Source: Mnemiopsis leidyi
Taxonomy: Eukaryota > Ctenophora > Tentaculata > Lobata > Bolinopsidae
Assembly: GCA_000226015.1 (NCBI GenBank)
Contig: JH153686.1
Coordinates: 163,254 to 227,253 of the forward strand
DNA: 64,000 nucleotides
Direction: 5' to 3'
Part shown: piece by piece, positions 38,199 to 48,792 of the stretch
How positions within the stretch are numbered: the stretch's first letter is position 1
How the letters are laid out: every line of letters starts with the position of its first letter
Made by a program: the position numbers and the translations under genes
The notes under the pieces: model-generated
Databases searched by the model: none
The model's input: only the letters and a program-made list of their open reading frames with translations
What the model was told of the DNA's origin: nothing

Positions 38199-39381
38199 CT
38201 TACATCATAATACATTTGTACTTCTTCTATGACATCATAATGATCGTATAATTTATTGCCTTTTTTGATACTGTCGAAGAAGTGTCATGGTCAAAGTTTT
38301 TCAGTTAATCGGAATTTCAAACAGCTGCTAGACGCTCTCGAGAAATTATTGAACTGAGATTCTTTAGGCATGCTCTTCCTTATATTACCATAATCATAAT
38401 TTGGATGATAAATGGGGTTTTTCTGTATTATCTGGGACTCTTATTAACGAACTTTATCATCGGGTGCTATTTTTGTATGGGCTCTTAGACTAGAACCTTT
38501 TAATATATAATTGGTGAATAGGGCTTTTGCTAATATATTGGTTTGGTATGTCATGAATATTCTACATTAAGACAAGTCACAGAACAACAGAATTTTTGTA
38601 CGTTTAGAAGATTTTGAATCTATTTTGTTATAATACTGACAGTTCTGACACCTTTTTGCGACTCAGCTACAGGTAAAGTATTAGCCAAAGTAGTTGAATG
38701 CTATTAAGTCTTCAAAAAAACTATTATACAACAAGCCATGATATATGATCAAGTGAACGTTTATGTAAATATTTCAAGCAAATTTTGTGAGAATTATGAT
38801 TATAGATATTTTACTACAGTAATTAATTTCATGCAAACAACTTCTGTAGGACTTTAAGTTCTTAGTCTTAATTACAACCATAGATATTTGATGAATGTAA
38901 TTTGTTGGTATTGCTAACATAAGTTACAAGTATTTTCATAAGTTGAAGGCCTTTTAAGAGATTTATATATAAATAATGTTTTAGGCCTCCTGCTTGGATT
39001 TCTGCTTAATCCGGCGACCCGCTGAATATTTCTCTATCAAGAACGGGGCATAAACGGATTAGCTTTTACAAGCTCGGTAACTTTCGGGTTTTGGATGTGA
39101 GATGCTTTATTACGTTTAAGAATTTTGTTGATTTGCGTTAAAATTAAGTTAAGTTAAAAGGCTGAAATTTTGGTTATGATTGTCATAAGTATAAGAAATA
39201 TGAATTTAATTTAATAACGATTGTCAGGTAATAGAATTATATTATCATAATTAAATTTTAATTGCAAGAAAAAGTTTCTGTGCGGGATGCCATGATATCT
39301 TAACAAACCCCGCCCGCAACATCTTAGTAACGTCGTCACTGAAACAAACTTATCCCTTTAATATGAAAATTTTTAGCAAGG
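38199..39381. other. GOLGA1-PTS spacer
   Basis: 1.2 kb of AT-rich DNA containing the GOLGA1 3'UTR. I see no gene. ATTTTTAG at 39369-39376 ends five bases before the PTS start codon. Confidence 0.4.
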
Positions 39382-39955
39382 ATGCCAGGGGACGTACTTT
39401 TGACGAGAATAGAGCAGTTCAGTGCAGCACACAGGCTCTTCGTGCGTGGTCTGTCGGACCAGGAGAACTTTAAACTGTTCGACAAGTGTTCCAGAGAGAA
39501 CGGTCATGGACACAACTACAAGGTCAGTGTCAGACGGCCGCAATGCTTACTACTACACAAACTTTTTTACGAAACTTTTGGGCTGCAACATTTCACCATT
39601 TTAGAATGTAGACTTCTATAATGTATGAAGATGTAAACAATTTGAGCAAAATCAATCAATAAGTCATTATTTCCCATACTAGGTTGAGATCAGAGTTAAA
39701 GGTAAAGTTGATGCACAAACAGGTATGGTGATGGACCTGGGTGTACTAAAGAAAAACATCCAGTCCGTCATCGACCAAGTAGATCACACGTTTCTCGACA
39801 AGGACGTTCCCTTCTTCGCTGACAAGCCCTCCACCGTTGAGAACATCTGCATCTTCTTCTGGGAGGAGCTGAAGGACACTCTCCCTCCTGGCGTCAAGAT
39901 GAACAAGGTCAAGGTCTATGAGACTGATAAGAACGTGGCTGCCTACAAGGGTTGA
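39382..39955 (+). CDS. PTS: 6-pyruvoyl tetrahydropterin synthase
   Basis: Second enzyme of tetrahydrobiopterin synthesis: converts 7,8-dihydroneopterin triphosphate to 6-pyruvoyl-tetrahydropterin. Two exons, 39382-39522 and 39683-39955, encode 137 residues (human 145). Zinc ligands are His17 (FSAAHRL), His42 and His44 (NGHGHNY). The catalytic set is Cys36 (DKCSREN), Asp81-His82 (VDHTFLDKD) and Glu127 (YETDKN). Everything needed for activity is present. The protein ends in the usual AYKG. Its neighbour-but-one is DHFR, another pterin enzyme. Confidence 0.95.
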
Positions 39956-41695
39956 TGGTGTGGGTTGCGTTGTGATGTGGGTCTTGTTAGGAGTGTGTTC
40001 GTTATGTTAATTGTTAACTTATTGATTAATTATATATTAACAGACCCACTGAGTAAAGAATTGTATTTTGTGTTAATTGAAATGGCAATTAAGTTTTGTG
40101 TAGGTTGGTTCATAATGAACTGTTATGATGTTAATGTCGAATATTATTTTAATAATAGTGTGTAGTCTGTAAATGTAAGTGTTATTTGTAAAGCTACACA
40201 TAGCTATGAAGTAAGATTTGCTTGTATCACGTGACCGCATTTCTTGAAGACATGATGATATTTTGTTTTTATAATTGGTATTACCTTTGCTGATTTTAGT
40301 GCAGGCGCTAACGAACTCCAAAATGCCCTTATCTTAAGTACATAAATTGTATTAATTTAGTATTGTTTGCAAACGAAAAATTAGGAAATCATCATTTGTG
40401 ATATGTTTAATTTAACAGTGTTATTGAGAACAGGTCCCAGTTAAATAGTGTGTACTACCATTATATGCCTTGGGTTGCCCACACTACTATTATTATAACT
40501 AGCAATCTCCCTCTACATTATGTAACGGAAATGTAGTATAAGATAAAGCCCACACAATTGCAGTATGCACTGGTGTGTACAAATATAGTAGTTTATAATA
40601 TGAAATAAGAGTACACTGCAGAAGATATGAACATTACACTATAGGTGACATATCATCAGGTCGCTACCTCCGCAGTCCCTTGTTCCACATTATCCCATGT
40701 CTATTAAAGGTGCACGTTCCACTTTTAACGTAATGAGTTAGAGCGTCAGTGTTACTTGTATAGTTTCTTGTGACGTGTTCCGTTCTCCTGCTTTGTGTAC
40801 TCTGTGCATTATACTTTTTGTTTTGTTCTTTCTCCTTGGTGTACTTAATGTATAGTTTTGTACTTAATGCATTTAAACGGTATTACACGATTTTCACCTT
40901 CCTTTTTAAATTATTGCTCGGCTGATTGACACTTTTTGTAAATAGTTTCTTCATAAAATTGTAAAGTTATGTAAGCAGACATTCTGATATCACCGATTCG
41001 TTCATTGATTATTTCATTTATATTGTGAATGTTTTTGGATTCTAAAAATAGAAATTGAATTAAAACTACAACGTGTTTACTTCAAATGAAAGCGAGGACT
41101 AATAAAAAAATTCGCGAAACTGTTCTCTCTTTCCTGCCGTAGTCGATGATTAGCAATACTTAGGGGATGTATTTTTACGGTGTAATGGGATAACAACTTT
41201 GTCACAAAATCAAAAATGTCTTATTCTCCTTTGCTTCACACCTATCAAGCTGTGTAATCTGCCGAGGTGAATTCTTCCATCACATTACATAGCAAATATC
41301 AACTTTGATGACGAAACAAATAATATTACAGATTAATTGGGCCGTTACTGCAACCTTTAAAAGCACAAGTGTGACCTGTTTTCTTAAGTAATTAGGTTTG
41401 CGGGGTATAGAGGTGTGTGCAGACCTCTCTGCAAGGTTATTCTGGAACATTTCCTCCTTCTTGCTACGTGTACAAATATCCATCACTACAGTTCCTAGTT
41501 TCCTTTAATCGTGCTTCTTTTGTTCTCTTAAAATTGACGTGCTGGCGTGACTAATGTATTAGTTTTGTTTGCATTTTCTATTGTTATAGTATAATTCTGT
41601 GACGTTGTTTTAGTGTTGCAAGTTTCCTTTTTTATGCAACTCAAACTTTATAAGTTTGTTTTATACAGTAAAACTGAACATGATATTCCGTGTAG
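39956..41695. other. PTS-BPNT2 spacer
   Basis: 1.7 kb with no recognisable gene on either strand. It holds the PTS 3'UTR. ATTAAA and AATAAA-like sequences occur (around 41057 and 41101). A CACGTG palindrome lies at 40228. Confidence 0.4.
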
Positions 41696-44600
41696 ATGGC
41701 AATCAGAGGCCCGGCTGGAATTTCTATCTCAAACACGGGAATTCTCCTGATATGTGTGTGTTCTCTCATGTTGTTTATCTACACGTTCAGGTAAACTACC
41801 AGAGATATTCTTGTCGTGTTTACATATTTTCATATTTTGTTTGTTTCCTGCAGAGTTTAGATCTGACATTGTGACAGATATATGGGATATTCTGAACTTC
41901 TAAAGCTTAATTCTGGCCCACTGAATAGTTGTACCGTGTACACTTGATTGTATCTTGATCACGTGACCTCTGTCTAACACGTGATCAACATTCAGGGGCT
42001 CCATCTCAGAGGGCACTAGTTCTATATATGGTAGTAAGTATGACAGAGAATATAAAGTGTCTGAAGTGCTCTCTGCTGCTATCTACCTAACGGAGAAAGC
42101 CGGCAGACTTGTCAGAGACATCAGAGAGAAAGGTGTGTACCACTCTTTCAGTTTATGTTTTTGTTCTATGTTGTCTTCGTGCTCTATCACTAAGTCTCGA
42201 TCTTTCTATCTATTCTGCTAATCACTCCTGTTTTATCAAGATTCAAGATGAGCACCATGACAGCATGCTCTAGACTGCTAGAACTATACCTGATACACGT
42301 CACTACTTCAGATGCTCTTGACGAGCAGAGTAAAGGAGAGACCAGGGAGGGGGTTAACGACCCTCTGACAGAAGGTGATCTCCAGTCACATCGCATACTT
42401 GTTAAGGGATTTAAGAAGGCATTCCCTGCTCTTAACCTCGTCAGGTTGGAATTTACTTGCTGTTTTAGTTAGGAAATCTATGTAAGTTATTATTCAGCAC
42501 TTTTTTTTCAAAACTTCGATTTAATTTTTAAAGCCTTAGATACTCCTTTACCTTGACATTTCCCTTTCTAGCGAAGAGCACGAAGAAGAGTCAGTTGATG
42601 GAGTGATCCCTCCTTCCCTTTTCCACCCTGATGTACAGAAACTCTTGAAGTCTGATCCCTCTGTTAGTAACGTGTAATTTCTCCAAATTCCACATTCTAC
42701 AATTCCACCCGACTTTATCTCATAATTCCACTCAAATTCCACATTACAACTTACATTCTACTCAACTACTGTACATTGTACACGTTTACTCGTGTTGTGT
42801 TGAGCAGCTAACAGCAGCCTCATCAAACATACTCCCTTTACACGTCAATGAATTCTAACTTTGCAATGTAATGTGGTAAGCGTCACATTCTCCTTACCTA
42901 CAGTACTCTAGGCCATGCTATCGTCGAATTACTAGTCCTGTTTCAAACATGTCGTCTATCATCTATTATCATCCGAGAAACGCGATACGAGTACTAACTT
43001 GTTCTTATTTGATATCAGAATGTATAGATCGACAATCTCATAGAGCTTTACATTTGAAGAGAGATTCGTAAACAATATGGAAGAGTGAAAAATAGAAAGT
43101 TTTGACCGGCTGAAGCAGCACTTTAATTAGTACAAAACCGAGCTATAAATGTTATAAGTGCTTTATGAGTGCTAAACACGTGATATTACACGTGATATTA
43201 CACGTGATATTACACGTGATATTACCCTGCAGATATCAGCTGAAGACATTACAGTCTGGGTAGATCCCCTGGACGCTACGAAGGAGTACACAGAGAGGCT
43301 GACACAGTACGTTACCGTTATGGCGTGTGTGGCGGTAAAGGGTGTTCCTGTGGCGGGTGTCATCAGAAAACCTTTCGAAGACAAGACCTACTGGGCCTGG
43401 GTTAGTGCCAAATTTGCAATGAGAAATTCTGTAATCGTTGTTGTATGTGTTATGTCGCGTGTTTTGTCTAAGTAGTTTATGTCGTCAGTTGTTGTTTACA
43501 GATCCTTGTTTTCCTGATATTAAGTGCATTATTAGTATGAACCAAGTGTCAGCTGTTTGCTTTTTAGGAATAAACACTTTGTAAAATCACTGCAAATCAA
43601 AACATAAAATCTCAAAAAGAACATCTTCCGAAACATTAAACACTTTTTTAGTTAATTCCGAAAACTGAAAATGTTGAAATTAGCTTACATAATTTATCCC
43701 TTCTCGTAAATTTATAAGTTGGCGTATAAAATCGCATAAAAACTCGTTAAATATCGTAATGATACGGTTAAATTCAGCTGAAACGGCCAACTCTCTGTAC
43801 TACAATCGAGATCCTCCATTTACCTTGGCACAGCTATAACATTTAGCCAAAGTTAGCTTTAATTGATAATTAGTTTACTCTCCCCTAGCTAGTTAAAAAG
43901 TGTTCAATCCCAATTTCCCAGTCCCTGCATCGCCACGACATCACACACACTATACAGTTCATTAGCTGAACCAACTTCCCGGACACTTCCAGTCTTGTTA
44001 ACCAGGGGTAGAGTATCTCCCAACATCCCCTTCCCCTCCAGATTCTCTATAACCGTGCTCCACTCTGTCGTGATGAAGGAAGTCCTACTTCCCACTATGT
44101 ACAGAGCTAGGCGTGCTCGGGACAGTGCCACACACCTGACCAACAATGCGGAATATTTAGAATTGTAAATGAGAAACTTGCCGTTTTGTTTGGTTAAGTA
44201 GCGCTTAGTTTTGTTGTTTGCCGAACAAGGTTTGACTAAGTTTAATAATTAGAGCTCCGATAAAAATGATAAAGCTAGAAACTCACCGTCTCCCAGCGAG
44301 CTCCATGAAACCAACAGCGCTGGCGGGGTTGTTTCTGGTTAGTGTGAGAAGTACAACATCATTCTCACTCCCCTGGTAACTGTCTATCGTTCTTATCTTT
44401 ATTTGTAACAGTATGGAGGGGTCCTTCTCCCCACTCACTCTCTTGTTCAGGATGTTCTTGATCGCTGTGATCTGAGTGTAGGGAAGTGAAACTAGAGCTG
44501 CAGGAGTTTGCAAGATATTGTATCCAGATAGTTCAATAATTATAACTCAGATAATTTACTCCAGACATACCTGTCCCTGATACCCGGCAATGACAGTAAG

Positions 44601-47600
44601 TTTGCTCGGTTCCACCCCGTGTAACAGAAGATACTTAGCTAGCGCGCACACTTTCTCCGCCTCCGGCTCGTTGCACGGCGATATTCCCTTGTACTCGTAA
44701 CTCTCGTGGTTCCACCAGTAGATCGGATGTTTGATGTAGGTGTCCGGTAACACCCTGGTTGCCGGATCTAGACTGGGGAACGTCACCAGATCCGGATATG
44801 TCTCCTTGAGGAGGTCTGCTATTTCGGGTGTCATCCGGAACTGCTCGGTGAGAGTGGTGTAGGGGTAGTTGGAGGTTATCATGCGTGTCATGAGACTCGT
44901 GTTGGAGTCTTGAAGTGAGACTATGTTGCAGAACGGAGGTAACTGTTTGTAGTCCCCTGACGTTGTTGCAATCAGGGGAGGAAAACTTGATTCGTTTAAA
45001 AGCGATAGATAAATCATTTATTAGACCTGGACCGTTATTGATGTCTCTACAAAGTTTCGAAATGAACGAAGTTTTTCCCTTATATGAAGTAGAGATGGTA
45101 CAATTAAACTACATACCTATCATTACAAGATGGAGAGTGGAGGTTGGCAATGCCACTAGAAGTTCACGTTCTGATACCTGACTCGCTTCCTCACACACCA
45201 CTGTAACCACGCCGGCCTAATCGGAAATAACAGTTAGTAGTTTTCTACAGGGCTCATTGAAATCAGTTTGTCCGTACTTTGAAGTATGTTTTGATGATAT
45301 CGCGATGAAAAATTGAATGTTCTTACCTTTGATAGAGCTTGTTTGTGAATTAAAGCACCGTGCACTGTGGTTGCAATAACAGAGAAGTTCTCGTAAACTC
45401 TTCCCTTTCTTTGGTTGATATACTTCTGTTTCAGAGTACTGTTGTTGAAATGTTCTACAGTACGCGGTTCCAGCTCTTCTAAAACTTTACACAGTCTCTT
45501 ATACATCAGAGAGTAGATAAGTTGTAGTCTCTGGACGGGCTGCAAATCCCAAATTCTGTCGATCTTTTTGGTGTTTGACATTTTGTGCCACTTATACGGA
45601 AATTCGTCAATGCGGTAACTTCTGTACTCACTCTGTTCTGGGATCTGAAAGACTTTAGTGTCCACACTGATGTCCGGTTCCGGTTCGTTCTCCAAATCCC
45701 TCCGTGTTTTCCGCTCGTCCGGAATTTGCTGGACCCGTTTCGGGGGCTCCTCTGAATTCCGGTACATCCGTAGTATATCGTTATCCGGACACCACCTGTC
45801 AAACGCTTGTTCTACCCACTCAAACTCTATCGGGTCTCCTGAGGTGTACTGTCCCAACTCCGGTAAATCCTCAGGATGCCATTCCTGAGCGTACTTGACG
45901 AAATTCTCCCTCTGTTGCTGAGTCAGCTGACTCCACAGACATGGTAGATCTATCCTCCGACATTCGTCGACTTTTTGGAAGATTTCATCTGCCTTACCAT
46001 GAAACAAGTCCAGTGCTTGACAGACTCTGTGGATGTTTTTGGCTTTGTAACTTTTGGCCTCGTCTTTCAGTTTGGCGAAGTGTTCTGAGTTGGTTGAAAT
46101 GTCGTTTATATGTTTGTTTGTTTTATCATATCTCTGTCCAAGTCTCAGTATTCTCTCTTTGTCAAATACCTAAGGTTGATGAAGTTATTAAACCTGTAAC
46201 ACTGTCAAGCTATCACGATCCATGGATAATGCAATCACAAAATAGAACAACAAAACTTTTATCGAAAATGCTATGGAACCTGACCTGCATGTTTATAAGT
46301 TTTTGTAAGGCGTTGTCCAGGACCGCATTCTTGATCGTTATAAACAGTATTGGTTTCATACCTTCTATGGTACTGAGCATCTTGATCAATTTCAGAGCGA
46401 GATGACTTTTTCCTGTGCCTGGAACCGTCAAGTTTTACTTGGTTTCTAAGTTAAATGTCGCGCGAATACTGGCATTATTGTTTAACTTTTAAAGTCGTGT
46501 AAAATTCCAATGTTATCATTTCAATATTTTAAACCCTTCTTGAGGGCTTAGCTAACCCGGAGGCCCTTGGACAATGGATATCTTGTGATTCAAACACCAA
46601 TCTACTGCATTAATCTGGGCCTTGTTCAGATTCTCGAAGTTCTTCTCCACCTCCACAGTCTTGAGATAATGTGGTTTATTGTTCTTGGCTTCACTACTCA
46701 ACAATATCGGAGTTAGTTGCTCGTGAAGGTCGTTTTGGAGAAAGCCAGTCTCCTTCATGATAGAGTAGTGAACATGAAACTTGTTGGAGTTTAGGGCTAA
46801 GATAGGGTGGCGCGTAACTGTTAGTTTCAGTAGAACTTTATGTGGGTCTAGCGCAGTTATCTGACTCATCAGTTCTATACAGCATGTCTTGCTGTCACAC
46901 AGATCTCTGTTAATGCGGGCTATCATACCCCAAATCAGCCAGTATTTGTCATGGATGTCCTCTTTCTGATCTAAATCTTCTTCTCTTACTTTCAACTTCT
47001 CCTTTGCTTTAGCTTTCTTGTTAAGAACTAAACATATTATAGAGTCTATTTGTGGTTCTCTCTCGTTCAGCGCCGTTTCGTACTTAAAGTTCATGACTAG
47101 AGACGACCTGAAATATCAAAATCTCAAATTCGATATTGCATGAGCTATCAATTTCATGTCCAGTGTGAATAGAATCTTAAAAATCAATTAGGTTTTTGAA
47201 ATTTTTTTTCCGAACATATGGGCATCTTTTACAGACAACAAACTTGCACTCTACGGCAATCGGACCGATTTCAGATCCTAAAAAAGAACTAACCGACTAT
47301 AAAGGCCCTGATACTGAAACCCCTGAAAAGTGAGATAGATAGCATCAAGTTTTGTGGTATTATCCCGCTCTATATCCATCAGTGCTTCCTCGTACTCGTA
47401 GTAAAACTCTCGTTGAGACGCAATGTAGTGTGTTTCAGCGTACTGGGCAAGTTCGCTGCGTGTTGCGCATGTTGATGAGGAAGCGTTAGGGTTGTAAGTG
47501 AACTTGGGGATGGAGAACCGCTCTTGTTTTGCGCTTCCACGCTGGAAAGATGTTTGATTAAGTAGTTTTCCAACGTAGGAAGAAATTGCAAACGGAGACA

Positions 47601-48792
47601 GTTTATTGACTTGAGCGGGATTCTCAACATTCCTTGCATTGTGAAGTCGCTGTGTTTAGGACTGTATAAATATAAATTTTCACACAACTGCAAGCCCCCT
47701 GTAAGCAGGATATTTAACATACTTACCTTGCTTCGAGTCATAACACTGCAACTAAACGACGAGTAGAAACTACAAAGTGTTGGACGAGTCACACTGACAG
47801 TGAAACAACACTTTACACTTGACATATGAAGAGCACGTGGTGTTATCACGTCTTCTACCTCGGCATAACGGCGACGTTATGTGTGTTTTGACAGTGTCAT
47901 GTTTTTTTGTAAACTTGAATAAAAATATATTGATAAAAAGTTGTTAAGCTAAAACTATAAAAACGTGATGATTAATTTCCAGGTTTATCAACAAAATACG
48001 TTATCAGTCCTGTTTACTGCAAACTTTTAGAGCTATTTACAAGTAAACCCTAAACAGTGCACTATTACAAGTAAACACTAAACATTGCACTATTACAAGT
48101 AAACACTAAACAGTGCACTATTACAAGTAAACACTAAACAGTGCACTATTACAAGTAAACACTAGACATTACACTATTACAAGTACAAGTAAACATTAAA
48201 CAGTGCACTATTACAAGTAAACACTAAACAGTGCACTATTACAGGTCGGTCACGGAGTATCAGACACGCTGAGAGACATGCACGGTTCAAGTGAAGGAGA
48301 TACGCTCGAAGTTATTGTCAGCTTGTCCCACAAGGGTGAAGTGGAGGACGTTGCACAGAAAGCTTTCGCGCCGCGCCAAGTTCACATCACCGGTGCAGGA
48401 GGTGGGTGATCTCTCAGCTCTCTCTCTCTCTCTCTCTTTGTGCTATTGTGGCAGTCAAATAGGCTTTGTGTTACTTGGTTGTGGCATGCTTTTCTTTGTT
48501 TACTTTGAATCTATTTCTTACCTGTATTTACCCTCTAGGTGCTGGATACAAGACAATTGAGGTAGTCAAGGGAACTGAAGACGTCTACGTCCACACTACA
48601 CTTATCAAAAAGTGGGACATCTGTGCGGGGGATGCTATCTTGCGCGCCATCGGTGGCACGCAGACGGACCTCCGTGGAGATGAAATTAACTACAGCCACA
48701 ACTTAGATCCCAAAAACGAACATGGACTGATAGCTACAATGCACAATCACGAGGATTACAGAAAGGTTTTGCAGGCTGCAGCAAAGTCATAA
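41696..48792 (+). CDS. BPNT2: Golgi-resident adenosine 3',5'-bisphosphate 3'-phosphatase
   Basis: Also called IMPAD1 or gPAPP. It hydrolyses PAP, the by-product of sulfotransferases, in the Golgi lumen, and is needed for glycosaminoglycan sulfation. Seven exons: 41696-41790, 41996-42132, 42312-42444, 42572-42671, 43233-43400, 48245-48401 and 48539-48792 (1044 nt, 347 residues; human 359). Exon 1 encodes a single N-terminal membrane anchor ([16 protein letters not shown]), giving type II topology. Metal-binding motifs of the inositol monophosphatase superfamily are visible: [19 protein letters not shown] and [12 protein letters not shown]. Intron 5 is 4.8 kb and contains a whole antisense helicase gene. 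Tandem repeats lie immediately before the acceptors of exons 5 and 6. Confidence 0.93.
43178..43226. repeat. 12-bp tandem repeat before the BPNT2 exon 5 acceptor
   Basis: Four copies of ACACGTGATATT, each with the CACGTG palindrome, end just before the CCCTGCAG acceptor at 43225-43232. Confidence 0.9.
43904..47741 (-). CDS. ZNFX1-like superfamily 1 RNA helicase, nested antisense in BPNT2 intron 5
   Basis: Nine exons on the minus strand: 47741-47727, 47649-47294, 47107-46557, 46418-46285, 46169-45327, 45216-45117, 44956-44571, 44471-44287 and 44135-43904. They sum to 2802 nt (933 residues) with every phase consistent. Motifs in order: Walker A QGPPGTGKSH (about 304-313), Ia with [16 protein letters not shown], Walker B-like VVCEEASQ (about 642), GDYKQLPPF (about 667), [22 protein letters not shown] and VALSRARL. 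The roughly 290-residue insertion between Ia and II is typical of NFX1-type zinc-finger helicases (ZNFX1), but no C-terminal zinc fingers follow. ZNFX1 relatives act in RNA surveillance and small-RNA or antiviral sensing; the role here is inferred. The short first exon (MTRSK) is uncertain, as an in-frame upstream Met exists at 47849. Confidence 0.85.
48030..48244. repeat. 28-bp tandem repeat ending at the BPNT2 exon 6 acceptor
   Basis: About seven to eight copies of ACAAGTAAACACTAAACAGT followed by GCACTATT. The last unit changes from CTATTACAAG to CTATTACAGG, so the repeat sequence itself supplies the TTACAG acceptor used by exon 6 at 48245. Confidence 0.9.
48417..48438. repeat. (CT)n microsatellite in BPNT2 intron 6
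   Basis: Pure CT run 15 bp after the exon 6 donor. Confidence 0.8.

Noticed and set aside
47379-47849. 156-codon minus-strand frame over the helicase 5' end
   Set aside because: Only part of it is coding. The downstream half is in the wrong frame, and splicing at 47727/47649 gives a frame continuous with the rest of the helicase.
48030-48244. Possible CRISPR-like array
   Set aside because: The units are directly contiguous with no unique spacers, so it is a minisatellite in a eukaryotic intron.
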